Assembly (NCBI RefSeq): GCF_024713945.1
Contig: NC_134686.1
Span: forward strand, 2,566,001 to 2,630,000
DNA from: Dermatophagoides farinae
Taxonomy: Eukaryota > Arthropoda > Arachnida > Sarcoptiformes > Pyroglyphidae
DNA length: 64,000 bases
Reading direction: 5' to 3'
Part shown: positions 43,601-54,000 of the stretch, piece after piece
Layout: each line of letters starts with the position of its first letter
Numbering within the stretch: the stretch's first letter is position 1
Program-made: the position numbers and the translations under genes
Notes under the pieces: generated by a model
Told to the model about the DNA's origin: nothing
Seen by the model: the letters and a program-made list of their open reading frames with translations, nothing else
Databases searched by the model: none

Positions 43601-46600
43601 ACAGCTCATTTAAGTCGTGAAAGTGTCACTTCGGCCATCACAACACGAGCATTGGATAAAAGTATTGTGGAAATTGTTCGCGATTCTGATGGTGTTATAG
43701 AACCGACAAGATTACAAGAATTGGGCACCAAAACCAAAGGTCTGGCCACAACAATTTACAATGCTTTATATCAGGTTCAGATCTATAATGATGATCTTTA
43801 TAAAGTAATACAAAAAACATATAATAAACAAGTTTCATTTAAACCTTGGCAACCAAGCACCACTTCTTATCATCCTGTTTTTGTTACAAATCATCTGGAT
43901 GTGCCGAAAGAAACGCCATCTATTGTGGAATCATCATCGGTTGATCATCATCATAATGAATTTGATATCATTCGTACAACTAAAGTGGATGAATCTTCGT
44001 ATCCACTCACCACTGTTGATACACCATTGTTGTCGTCTTCGATTTTGGAACCATCATATCAACCGGTGGAGAATACAGCCGAACCGACACCAACCATTGA
44101 TTCAACGCTTTTCTCTTCACCAACATTGATACGATCTTCAGTACGAATAAGTTCAAGTGTTGTTCGAAAACCATATAATCCACGTTATACTCATCCAATG
44201 TCAAGAAGTCGACTTCGTATGCGTGTCAGTTCACGAACATCACATTTGCCCGTTGTTATTGAATCATCCATTTCCGATTCGTTTGTCGCTTCATCACCAA
44301 CTTTGGATGATGATTTGTTTCCTTCATCATCGATTTTGGATTCACTTAACGATGCCATTAGCTCATCACGAGCTGCGTCAACACCAACTACAAACGTTTT
44401 GAATCGCCCGAATTTATTCCGATCCAAAGTAATTTTCCGTCCACGACCAGGACAAACTGGATACCAACCATTGAATAGTAAAATAATGCGTATCAGTAGC
44501 CGATTAGTTCGTCCAGGTACCACATCATCATCAGAGTCATCATATGAAATTTCAAGTCCAACACCGACAATGATAATACCATCAGCTACATTATTACAAA
44601 CTTCTAGTGGCTATTACACTGGAAATGAATCTGGAAACGATAAAATGGATCATTCGGATGCTGCTCGTGCAAATAAATTTGTTCGTGTTTCGAATGGTGT
44701 CACATTAATCATTTCAAGTCGTATGCCAACACCAACACGGCCATATACATTCGAACCAACATTGGTGACCGGTGGTGCTGTATTGATGAAAAATATCATT
44801 CCAGAACAATATCATCATCCAGATCAACATGGTTCTTCGTCTTCATCAAATTCCATAGAATCAATCGAACCAACTATGACCACAGAAACGGTGAAATATT
44901 TACGTACAAGTACATTGCTCTCTACAATGACTTATTTTGCCACACTATTCAATGGTTCAACATCATCAATAACACCGATTGAAGATGTGAAAACTGAATT
45001 CATTACATTCCCAGATACGACAACAGTAACAAGATCAGTGGATAGATCAAATATTTTTATTGATGGTTCAATCACATCGATACCGTCTAGCCAGATATTG
45101 TTCAATCCTACTGATTATATAACATCAGCTCCAAGATTGTCATCAACAGCATATAGGCCAACATATTTGACTAGTTTGAAAAGTACATACACAACATTGA
45201 CTCATTATATAACATTATTTCATGGTTCACATACCGTACTGTCTTCGATTGAAGAAATAAGTCCAACAATTGTTACCGAAACATTTGGTGTACAACAGAC
45301 AAAACCAACACACGGTGATCACATCATGTCATCATCATCAATCAATGTTGAACATCATCATCATCATCATCATCATAATCATCATATGCCAAACATTCGT
45401 TTCACACAACCATCGATTGATGTGGCAAAACAATCAAAAAATCTTTTTGGTGGATTAGTACCAAGCGTTTCGACATTATTCACTACTCATACCTATTATA
45501 CAACATTATTCAGTGGTACAACATCAATCATTCAAAGTCGTGAAGAAATAACACATTCATTGATAACAATGTATGTTCCTAGTAGTCAAATGACACAGCA
45601 GCCATCTATGCAAATAGCGACAACAACAACAACAACTGGTTCAAGCTCGTCAACAGAATTACCATCGTTCAATAATTATGATGACTTATGGCAATCAATT
45701 AGTGATAGTAGTAGTAGTAGTAGCAGTAATCAACAAACACCGCCATTAATGAATACAGCAACATCTATTTATTCGGATTATGTTCCAGAAGATCAAATTA
45801 TTGTCGGAAGTGGTTCAATTCAAGTGGAACCAAGTATGACGGATAATTCTGACATTTTATCATCTACATTAAAGGATACATCAGATGCAGTTGTTTATTT
45901 TACTAATTTTATATTGCCATCCAATGTTGTCGAATCGGACAATACAATCGATGGTGCAAAAGGACCAATTAATCCACTTTTGAATCATGGTGATCTAACA
46001 TTGATCGCTGATCACAATAATAATAAACCATCGGATATGGCAGTGCCGATTCTGAATCCAATAATACCAACACAACAGATGCATCCAGCCATCGTTGATT
46101 CAATGCAAACACAATCACCAGCTATTAAACCTGGTGCTATAATCGAATTGACTGATCTTTTGGATGGTGCTAATCTTGCCGGTAATATTGGCGAAGCAAT
46201 CAAAGATATTGTACAAATATTGGCCAAAGGACAGAAAAATAAAATACCAAACAATCCAACATCGGTCAGAGATAATGCAGCATTTGATATTGATCGAACA
46301 TCAGTCATCAAAGATATGATAATGCCACCTAAAGATGGTGCTACTGTTAGCCATATGGATGACCCGGTTTATATTCCAATTAATCGTCCCGAATTATTCA
46401 CATCGCCAACAGTATCTTTTCCATCATCATCGCTTTTCGAACGAACATCTTCAATATATTTCATGGAAAATATGCCACCTGTAGCTTATGTTCCAGTGGA
46501 ATTGCCCGAATCATCTCCCACATCATCAATTCATGATATTCAAGCAATCATACCAAAATTATCTGTAGATGATGGACTGTTGACATCATCCATTTTGGTT

Positions 46601-49058
46601 AAACCTTCATTTACAGTTCCCGTCTATGAATCATCATCATCATCACAAGTACGAGAATCCTATTTATTCCCATCAAAATCACCAATATTTAGTACAGCTG
46701 GAAATGGTCCTTCAACATCAATTGGTATTGCTGATAATAATGTGCCTCCGATGATTCATCCTACTGAAACCAAATATATAACTAGTGTTGAATCTTCACC
46801 ATCTACTATTGTGATGACTACGACAAAGGTTTGTAAAATCAATTATCGTATCATTGTTTTTGACAATTGTAAAATTTTTCCAGGTTTATTACACAAGAGA
46901 TTCACCATTAACAATCACATCTTCATACACAACGACAATGCCACTTAGAACTGTTGTCACAACTATTGTTGGCTCAAAGACTATTCTAAATACGTATAGT
47001 ACCGAAATTAAACCAACAAAATCCACTTTTATTCCACAAAGTACGATCACAGGAGATTCAAACACAAGAATTCGAATGCAACCACAAGGTGCATCGACAA
47101 GTGGTGGCGAACAACGATCATCACCGTTCCGTCCAACACGTAAACCTGGTATTAATCGATTCAAACCACCATCGAGAGCAACTGAACCACCAAAAATATT
47201 CAAAACAAGTCATCGTCCTAGACAGCCATACAAACCATCGCCAACACCACCACCAACTGATTTTGATTCTGATCAACAACGACCATCAGGAGGATCGGCA
47301 ACGAAAAAGACTACGAAATTTTCATATCCAAAAACTACGACTCGACCATCGATTCTTGATCTTGATCAATGTAAACCTGGTTGTAATGCTGCTAACAAAG
47401 AAATATGTAAAGAATTTGATGGCAAATTTAAATGTGATTGTCGTCCAGGTTATGTTAAAAAACCAATGGGCAATGATGTTTGTTTTGGTATGTCATTTAG
47501 ATGATTACTATGGTTTCATTTTAAATTTATTTTTTTTTTATTTTCCAGAATTGCAAAATTTTATCGTATTGGTTCGTGTCACTAGATTAGGTGACCACGA
47601 ATTAGAATGGAATAGCATCCTAATGAATCATACATCAGATTTATATCAGAATCTTGCCAAAGCAGCTCGAAATCAGATTGATTCTGCTTACATAATGATC
47701 AGTAGTATGAAAGAGAATTATATTGGTGCCGATGTTTTGGACATTAATCAAGCACAAGATGGACATGGTGTTCTCGTCAATATGACCATTCATTTAACTG
47801 AATCAAATAATATTGATGAAGATTTGATTCGTGAAGAATTGTCGCGAACATTGATGATGAAACCTCCTCAATCATTACAACCATCATCGTCATCATCATC
47901 ATCCTCTTCTGAACAATTACCAAGTCCACAACAGATCTATGCTGATCTGGAAGATGTTGTTGATTTCGATGAATGTAGTTCAGAAGAATATAATGATTGT
48001 GCAAGTTCTGCACGTTGTATTAATGAACCAGGCTCATATCGTTGTGAATGTCTTAATGGTTATCCAGATTTAGATCTTTCATTCCCCGGTCGAATGTGTG
48101 CATCGGAAATTAAAGCATGTGAATTCTGTTATGGCCGTGGTGATTGTTATCGTGATGAAACTGGACAAATTAGCTCTTGTAAATGTCATCGAATGTATTT
48201 GGGACGTCGTTGTGAGATTAATGGTCTATGTAAGAATGCACATTTTTATGACAATTGTATTTACTAATGTAATTACATTTTATATCAAATAGTGTTGGCT
48301 ATATTCATTCCAGTAATTGCCATTCTAAGCATCATTACAATCTGTTCAATTGTTTATTGTTGTCGAAAATGGCGTAATCGTGCATTGGTTAAAGGATTCC
48401 GTAATTTTAGTGCTTATGGTCCTAACATGATTGGTTCTACATTGGATCGTAAAGCAATGTTGGAAACTTCAAGTGATAATAGTGATCCATTACGATCACA
48501 CATTTCATATGATGGTCCAGGAATAACTAATGTATGTTTTTTTTTTTTGGTTGACGATGAATATCATTTATTTTAATTGCAAATGTTTCATTACATTAGA
48601 CTGATGCAACTTTATCAAGAGAATATCGACGTCGCCGTGAAAGTGAACATCCACAACAACAGTTGTCTTCACATCATCATCATCATCATCCTCATGATCA
48701 TCATCAATATAATGGTGGTGATATGATTGGTGCTTCATATCCAAATATCGGTACCAGTTCAATACCATATAATTTTAGTACACAATTCATGATACCTAGA
48801 GTTAGAAATGCAAGTTCAACAAGTTTACAAACATATGGTAATAATGGCTATAATAATAATAATCATGGTGGCCGTAACCATAGACATCATTATAATAATC
48901 ATCATCATGGTCAGAATAATAATAGTCATGGACATTCACATAGTCATCATCACAATCATCATCATCATCATACATCATCTGGTTATGATTATGATGGTAG
49001 TGGCGGTAGCGGTGCAAGTTCCGGTAATCATCGTTCACATCAATATGCTGCTTGGTGA
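6209..49058 (+). CDS. Giant LDLa/mucin/SEA/EGF single-pass membrane protein (whole gene model)
   Basis: Gene model joined from seven exons: 6209-7286, 33692-34006, 34755-46828, 46884-47487, 47549-48229, 48293-48531 and 48600-49058. All six junctions have GT donors and AG acceptors and keep frame, giving 15,450 nt, that is 5,149 residues plus TGA. Order: low-complexity N-terminus with a hydrophobic segment near residues 187-203; two LDLR class A modules (about 375-450); a Ser/Thr/Asp/Asn/Gln-rich mucin-like region (466-4489) with a recurring Thr/Tyr repeat; an EGF module; a SEA-like module (about 4691-4800); two EGF modules; a transmembrane helix (about 4918-4942); and a His-rich cytoplasmic tail ending in Ala-Ala-Trp. 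By analogy with SEA/EGF membrane mucins I infer an apical or matrix-facing adhesion or barrier role. I know of no ortholog to name. The weakest link is the join across the 26.4-kb first intron. Confidence 0.8.
7287..16672. other. Proximal part of 26.4-kb intron 1
   Basis: This is non-coding DNA between exon 1 and the nested gene. It contains (AAC)n at about 8430-8473, (ATG)n at 8801-8821, a (GT)n run at 13413-13442, (TTG)n at 14035-14060 and many poly-T tracts. Open frames are short and repeat-derived. An intron this long contrasts sharply with the 55-75 bp introns at the 3' end of the same gene. The 3' part may hold the promoter of the nested gene at 16.7 kb. I see no transposon or RNA gene. 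Confidence 0.55.
13413..13442. repeat. (GT)n microsatellite
   Basis: An uninterrupted run of about 15 GT dinucleotides within intron 1 of the giant gene. It is one of the longer perfect dinucleotide runs in the intron. Confidence 0.9.
16705..18306 (+). CDS. Nested intronless gene: single-pass membrane protein of unknown family
   Basis: A single open frame of 533 residues lies inside intron 1 of the giant gene, on the same strand. I do not recognise the family. ATG at 16705 starts directly before a hydrophobic segment (MVMVLLYFAITMAMIISVV), which reads as a signal peptide or anchor. About 340 extracellular residues follow, with roughly nine cysteines, several N-x-S/T sites (one beside the signal) and a run of alternating hydrophobic strands. 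A very hydrophobic helix (about 17770-17845) is followed by a KRKRSR stop-transfer motif and a basic, Ser-rich cytoplasmic tail. The frame is open upstream to a TTG at 16663. A good splice-acceptor-like site (pyrimidine tract then TATACAG, 16667-16673) suggests that an upstream, perhaps non-coding, exon joins just before this ATG. Codon use is biased and the frame long, so it is very likely real. Confidence 0.82.
   Translation: MVMVLLYFAITMAMIISVVIWLFSIQYCQTFNSTSPTPIPWLFTDGYDKKITCGVHLLNETIAISIMGNRIYQFTFDLSVTMYNKDKHFVTNHMYMEMGLKFSLKTLNPIFIDMGVSLKSRLDAFTVKSLHENIAMALIKEENKDRRFQIFVKDTNHNCYRGACHSTLTNKVIANFQLKYDQHEKFKFVNIIMISAENSAFVIIIDKDSKGLHFQFINTTCTNAYTFGYICLLKSKRLRAQNNEDHCNSDDDMIIGQGSINHVQFSQIEYGFTGGGILHLVSYQQKFVLTVDQRLLYIFDQDYPYQIISFLDFFRCRKWDIVFENENNTVDDVNKLATVDTNDDNVDNDKHNTRGIIIIIIVVIVLAITFIIFPIYFFLHKRKRSRSMMKQSMPWNKVPSSMLMVKSPNLYSKFNPYLRPSSSSSSASRNESNSSLSSFSSSSSSSSPLSGADDRRNSRRQRRRNTIDKRRIIRGTRSPNLDSSRNLHTTTITTTTSPPQTIMTSIGGSPNTTSDLLFPTMNNSSVAKSPHRP
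18429..18434 (+). terminator. Poly(A) signal of nested gene
   Basis: AATAAA lies 123 bp after the stop codon of the nested gene and is followed by a T-rich stretch. It is a plausible 3' end for that transcript, within the intron of the giant gene. Confidence 0.55.
18435..33691. other. Distal part of intron 1
   Basis: About 15 kb of AT-rich non-coding DNA ends at the splice acceptor TTTATAG (33685-33691). I see only simple repeats: (TTG)n near 19441-19468, (GGT)n near 23881-23903, (CA)n at 24236-24264, (TTG)n near 26698-26721, (TAC)n near 28057-28081 and numerous (ATG/CAT)n runs. Open frames of 60-115 codons occur on both strands, but they are homopeptides or hydrophobic strings encoded by the repeats. 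Small exons or regulatory elements could hide here and would need transcript data to be seen. Confidence 0.5.
24236..24264. repeat. (CA)n microsatellite
   Basis: About 14 perfect CA units in intron 1 of the giant gene, ending in CAGAAAAT. Confidence 0.9.
33692..34006 (+). CDS. Giant mosaic gene, exon 2: two LDL-receptor class A modules
   Basis: A 105-codon exon. After a short Asp/His stretch, a complete LDLa module follows: cysteines in KRC, FEC and STC, then GDGIIDC and the calcium-ligand signature DSSDEC, closing with FRC. A second, shorter LDLa-like unit follows, with GIPIC, DGQINC and DDGSDE. LDLa modules bind calcium through the acidic SDE cluster and usually bind protein or lipoprotein ligands outside the cell. 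The acceptor is at 33690-33691 and the donor GTGAGT at 34007, both leaving codons split after base 1, in agreement with the neighbouring exons. The frame is also open upstream of the acceptor back to an ATG at 33607 that would give a Leu/Phe-rich leader (see findings). Confidence 0.88.
34007..34754. other. Intron 2 of giant gene
   Basis: A 748-bp intron from GTGAGT to AATAG. The region just after the donor holds a TAAT repeat (34020-34043), and the rest is AT-rich with no open frame of note. Confidence 0.7.
34755..46828 (+). CDS. Giant mosaic gene, exon 3: 12-kb mucin-like exon with Thr/Tyr repeats
   Basis: One uninterrupted exon of 12,074 nt encodes residues about 465-4489. Composition is dominated by Ser, Thr, Asp, Asn, Gln and Pro, with homopolymer runs of D, S, T, N, Q and H coded by GAT, TCA, ACA, AAT, CAA and CAT repeats. 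Against this background about ten copies of a 35-40 residue unit recur, with core TTxTYxTT, a following Gly and an SR-E motif. They start near 37030, 37215, 37720, 37955, 38700, 40214, 43540, 44899, 45177 and 45468. A separate Thr-rich region without homopolymers (about 41470-42060, including STLTFTSVAETTVTKTLTV) looks structured. Dense Ser/Thr suggests heavy O-glycosylation, an inference. The donor after AAG (46828) is phase 0. Long antisense frames over this exon are shadows. Confidence 0.92.
46884..47487 (+). CDS. Giant mosaic gene, exon 4: last mucin stretch and EGF module
   Basis: Follows a 55-bp intron (46829-46883) in phase 0. The first residues (VYYTRDSPLTIT) continue the Thr/Tyr style, then comes a Pro/Arg/Lys-rich linker of about 120 residues. 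The exon closes with an EGF-like module of six cysteines (DQCKPGC, KEIC, FKCDCRPGY, DVCF). The cysteine spacing and the CxCxPGY motif are typical of EGF domains. The donor GTATGT at 47488 splits a Glu codon completed by exon 5. Confidence 0.9.
47549..48229 (+). CDS. Giant mosaic gene, exon 5: SEA-like module and two EGF modules
   Basis: About 105 residues starting ELQNFIVLVRVTRLG have the strand and helix pattern of a SEA domain: an amphipathic strand, then SDLYQNLAKAARNQID, then an alternating strand ending VLVNMTIHL. I see no GSVVV-type autocleavage site, so cleavage is not supported. After a Ser-rich linker come a calcium-binding EGF (FDECSSEE, then a Cys-rich core ending PGRMC) and a second EGF-like module (KACEFCYGRGDCY, CKCHRMYLGRRCE). 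EGF-SEA-EGF directly before a membrane helix is the layout of membrane mucins and of interphotoreceptor matrix proteoglycans. The frame also reads a short way into the following intron, which is coincidental. Confidence 0.88.
48293..49058 (+). CDS. Giant mosaic gene, exons 6-7: transmembrane helix and His-rich tail
   Basis: Exon 6 (48293-48531) follows a 63-bp intron that contains a TTTACTAAT branch-point-like motif (48260-48268). It encodes a 23-residue helix (VLAIFIPVIAILSIITIC), then CCRKWRNRALVKGFRNFSAYG, a typical basic stop-transfer. Exon 7 (48600-49058) follows a 68-bp intron and encodes the rest of the tail. The tail has two His-rich blocks, a Tyr/Asn/Gly-rich middle and the C-terminus HQYAAW before TGA at 49056. 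The tail totals about 205 residues. The orientation implies N-terminus outside and C-terminus inside. Confidence 0.9.
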
Positions 49059-49154
49059 AAAAAAAATCAGACGCATCTTTGATGATCATTCCAGTGACAA
49101 TAATGATAAATTCCAAGTATAATCTATTAATCAAATTGAGTACATCGGTACTAA

Positions 49155-49158
<4 letters not shown>

Positions 49159-49192
<34 letters not shown>
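49159..49192. repeat. (TG)n microsatellite in 3' UTR of giant gene
   Basis: About 17 TG units start 100 bp after the stop codon of the giant gene. A 31-bp CA run lies 129 bp further on (49321-49352). Together they could form a long TG/CA hairpin in the transcript if both lie in the 3' UTR. Confidence 0.9.
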
Positions 49193-49195
<3 letters not shown>

Positions 49196-49319
49196 ATTGA
49201 TTTTTTCCATTTTTCACTTGCTGTCAACTGAATTTGTTAATTAATGCCAATATTTTTTTTTCTTGTTTTTTTTTAATTTCATTCTCTCAACGAATCAACG
49301 AGAATGTCAATGATTAGAA

Positions 49320-49355
<36 letters not shown>

Positions 49356-50121
49356 TATAACTGTGTATGTACCACCACCAGTAAGTAACCAGTGAATAGG
49401 ATTTACGTATTTTTGTTTCATTTCGCGTTAATTGTTTTTTTTGTCTATTTCATAATGTTTATTTTTTCCCCCCATTTCTTGATCATTCTCTGTCTTATTT
49501 TGTTTTATTCAATTTGATGATCAAGTTTTTTTTCTGTTTACTATGCTTTACATGTTTAGCTCATTTTTTATCTTTTTTTTTGTCCACTGCCTATTAATTT
49601 TGATGATGATTTGTATTTGTGATTGGATCAGCAAAAATTCCCAATTCAATTGAATTTATGTAATGTGTGTGTGTTTGTGTTTGATTTTTTTCTGTATTAT
49701 ATTCATTTGAACAAAACTAACAACACACACACAACACAACTCTTTTTCAGATATTTGAAATCCAAACACATTGAATGATGATGAAAACACACGTCCTTTA
49801 TGTTTTTTTTTATTTGTTTGTTTGTTCGTTTGTTTGTTTGTTTGTTTTCGAGTTGAAACACTAAATTATTGATTGTTTTTTTTGTCATTCTTTTTTTTTA
49901 TATAAAAAAAACACGAAAATCTGTCAATGATTATGTCATTTATACATATTCTTATTTAATCGAACCTGAGCCCGTTATCTATATATTTTTTTTTATCTCT
50001 CTCATCACTATATCCACCATATATATTGATATCATTATCATCATCATCATCATTTTTTTGCCCTTTTATATTCTTTTTCCATTGTAACATTTAACATGTC
50101 ATTTTTTATTATCACTTGAAC

Positions 50122-50127
50122 AATAAA
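50122..50127 (+). terminator. Candidate poly(A) signal of giant gene
   Basis: The first AATAAA downstream of the giant-gene stop codon, about 1.06 kb away, in the sequence CAATAAAGGA. A closer variant signal cannot be excluded. Confidence 0.4.
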
Positions 50128-50818
50128 GGAGACATTCAATTTCATTTTCATTATAATTATCGTTAATTGAACGGAAATTGATGAACACCACTTGGGATTT
50201 GTTTTTTATTTTGTCATCAGATTTCATATAAGATCCATGAAATGATGATGATGATGATCATGGCCATATATATATTCTAATTGAACCATTGTGTCATGAC
50301 TACTAATGGCCTACTAATAGCATTTTGTTTGTTTGTTTATTTGCAGTGATGAATGATTTTCATCTGAAATTTGATTTCACTTTTTTTTTTTAGATAAAAT
50401 CATCAATCAAAAACAGTGATCAGCAGATTTATTTATTCATTATAATTGATTAATATATTGTCTTGTTTAGCAGCAGAAATAAAATTAGTTTATTATTATC
50501 GATCGATTCGTACAGAATTGTTGTTGTCATTGTATGTGATGATGATGATGATGATTCATTTATGTTTGTTCAATGTGCCACAATTTATGGAGTGGAAAAA
50601 AAAGAGAAGAGAAACAAAAACAAAACAAAAAAAATTGAATCAATTACAATGATATTTGACAAATGTTTTTTTTTTTTGAATACTATTCAATAATAAATTC
50701 ACTGAATGAATGAAAATGATCAGAATGTGTTTATATAATGGTCATCGTTGGTGTAATATAATCATATCAGATCAGATCAGATTTATTACAACAACGAAAA
50801 TCTTCAGTTTCAAACATT

Positions 50819-50824
50819 TTTATT
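50819..50824 (-). terminator. Candidate poly(A) signal of CRF-BP
   Basis: TTTATT on the + strand, that is AATAAA on the - strand, about 270 nt beyond the CRF-BP stop codon. A second copy lies at 50782-50787. Confidence 0.45.
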
Positions 50825-51091
50825 GATGAAAAAATAACTGGAGAAAGATAGATTTGTCCTTTCCCCTTCAAACATAAAAGTGTGCGTATGTGTGTGCGTG
50901 TGTGTGTGTGTGCACTAATATCAATGATAAACACGCGTGTTGTCTCAGTGGTAATGATTTTAAAAAAAAACGAAACAAATCAACATATAGAATGGTTAAA
51001 AGTTTTTCTCTTGCAATATTAATAACTGGACTTTTTTTTATCCATTAGGATGATTTGGGATGGAGTGGTTGTTGTTGGATATATATAATCC

Positions 51092-54000
51092 TTATTGATC
51101 TTGTTGATTTATTGGACAAATTAACGATGCAGGCTGATTAACGGGTGGTTCAAAGTCTAACATTGGTTCATAACCGAATTCAATTTGATTATCGTATTGA
51201 CCACTGGATACTAGACGTACTGCTGTATTTGTACACATTACAGTGAAACGTTTTTTATCTAATGAAAAATTTTGGAAAAACAAATTTTTTCAATTTGCCA
51301 AAAAAAAACCCAGACAAATATTTAATACTTACGTGGAAATGGTCGAAAACCACAAACATCATCACCGACTTGCATTAATTGTGTATCCAAACCTTGACCG
51401 CCACGAAATTCTACATAATCATTCATGTCTCTTTTTTTGCACTGTAAGAAAAAAATACAGAACAGAACAGAACAAATCGTTATTTGAAACACTAAAGCAA
51501 AAAAACACCCGGTTACCTTTTTAATGACACCAGTTTCTATAGCATAACTTCTTGGTGAATGAATTATACTGTCCAATCGACGATAACTTTGGCCAACATT
51601 CATCGATAATATACGAAATGAAGCGCTAAACAGTATGGACATTGTACAATTAATACGGCGACCATAATTTCGTAATGTATAGATTCCATAATTAACGCCT
51701 TGTATTATTGTATTGCATGCTAATTGATAAATTATGAAAAAATTAAATTAAATTTTCTTTCCTTTCCATGTTATCCTGGCACACACTTACGTTTTGGATT
51801 GTCAATAAATCTAATACGAACAGTAAAACCTTGACCAATGGTCGGTATACGATATTCAATTAGGCCAACATTTTGTGACATACGAAAAATTTTTTTCGGT
51901 TTTATATGGCCACAAAATTCATGATAACGTGCATCCCTTGGTATTGGATGATCTTCAACACTAGGAAAAAATTGTCCCATCAATTCCCATCCATCTACTA
52001 CGCTTAATAATCCATTCTTATGACAGCTAACATTGAATTGTATGAATTCTATTTCAACCAATTGTGTTGGACTGGCCATCAGATATAGGCCACAGACTAG
52101 ATTGCTTTCATCTTCCGATATTAATGTATAGATGCCATCTTCGGTTTTCACGAATATACATTCTTTGGTTGTGAATAGAAAAAAAAGAAACGAAAAATGC
52201 AATTATAAAAAAAAAATTATCAAATATCAATTCGATTTATTTTTATTTTTAGATTCATCAATGAATTTCTGAAATGAAATTCTGTAATCGAATATCAAAA
52301 TAGAATCATTTTTGTCAACTATTCCAAGTAAGTAAATTTTTTTTCTCATTTTATTTATTTATTTATATAATATTTATATAAAAGTTTTATTTTATTCAAA
52401 TGAAATCCCTTCAAAACAGGATGATCTCAAAAGATGATTGTCGTGTCCTGTGTTTTAGTTTTTATAGTTTGTGTGTGAATTTTAAAGAATGTTAATTGAT
52501 ATTTTTGTTTGTGTTTAATAATTTTCAGATAACTAAATTATTGGTTGTGTTTAAATGTTTGGAATTTATAGAAAATATTATCATTTAATTTTAATAATGT
52601 TACATGCCCTCCCCAAGAAAGTTCCTAGGGATAGTTTTGTAGGTTCGGTATTATGATCAATATGATTAACGTTTGTAGGATATTCCATATTTCTTGTAGA
52701 ACGACAAAACTTAGACCACAAGACCATCATGATGTCGATAACATTAGGCAATATGATCAGACTGATCAAAGCGCATAACATTAGCTCAAGTTTGGTCCAG
52801 TTTGATTTTACCATGATTTTATTGTTTGAATATCGGTGGTATTTACTTTGTTCGCATTGTTCTCTACGGAAAATATTCGGTTGTATATCAGATTCCATCA
52901 AACAATCACATTTTGAATTGTCAAACATGCATCGGAGTTTATTATACCATAAAAACCCTTGATCTTCCCCCATCTCTTGAATGGTTTTAAGGGAATATCC
53001 AGTTCCGGTTATTTGCATTTGACTTAAAAATGTCTTCAATTGAGGTTGTACTTTATTTAGTTTGTCATTGAACTTTGACAATTCTTTCATTGCATTTTCA
53101 ATATTTGTCAAAGATATGATACGTTCATTCAAATGATCGGTAAATTCTTGAATAAGTTGATTTTGATTTTTCAATATTTTTTCGACTTGAGAAAATTCAT
53201 CATTTGATTGTTTTGGAATGACGGGATTAGCCACCGGTGTCATGATTGGACGTACAATCAAAAAAAACATTAAAAAGATGATAATTGTTATCAACGAATG
53301 ATATCCTATTATCTTCTTGATTTGAGATTCCATTACTTTTTCTGTAGCACACTTTCCTTGAATATCCACGATTTTATGCTGCAATTCAATAACTTTGGAC
53401 AAACATTCGTACAATGAATCAATCTTTTGTTGATTTGGACAAATTTTTGTTTCAACATAAGTGTCTTCGACAGTGGTTTTTTCTGTAAGAATTTTTCCAA
53501 TTTTAGGTTTAATTTTTGCTGAAACCTTTCCATTTTGTTGTGACGAATATTTTTGTTTTTCAGTTGGTTTATGTTCAGCTTCAACATGATAGCAATTTTT
53601 ACTGATTTTGCTAGTTTTTGATCGTTGTAAAAGTTGCATCGGAATTAATTCATTATCACCTGGGAACAACGTTATCTTGAATCCATGAATATCGTTACGT
53701 CCTAACAATATTGGTATGTCATCATCATACAAGTTGGAAAACAACTTTGCGTTTTATCGTTCCCAATCATGTTAGCCATACAAGCTTGAAATGATTTAAA
53801 TCGATGTTCGGTTACTTTTAGACTTTTCTCAAACATTAAGTTTCAATGAATTTTGAAATAATAATGTTTGAGCCCGGATCTAATAGAACTGTAACTTCTT
53901 TATCATTTATGTGGGCACATGTCAATATCTGCGATATGGATTTTTTCTTCTTGTTATTGACAGAAAAACATTCACCTTGTTCATGATCTGACTCCTCTGA

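Larger units (their letters stand above)
49059..51091. other. Convergent intergenic region / 3' UTRs
   Basis: About 2 kb between the stop codon of the giant gene (+) and the stop codon of CRF-BP (-). It holds a (TG)n run (49159-49192), a (CA)n run (49321-49352) and T-rich tracts, with no supported gene. Candidate poly(A) signals are AATAAA at 50122-50127 for the + strand gene, and TTTATT at 50819-50824 and 50782-50787 (AATAAA on the - strand) for CRF-BP. Confidence 0.65.

Noticed and set aside
47089-48267. 392-codon + strand frame across exons 4 and 5
   Set aside because: It reads exon 4 out of frame, passes through the 61-bp intron by chance and then joins exon 5 in its true frame. The spliced model explains it better.
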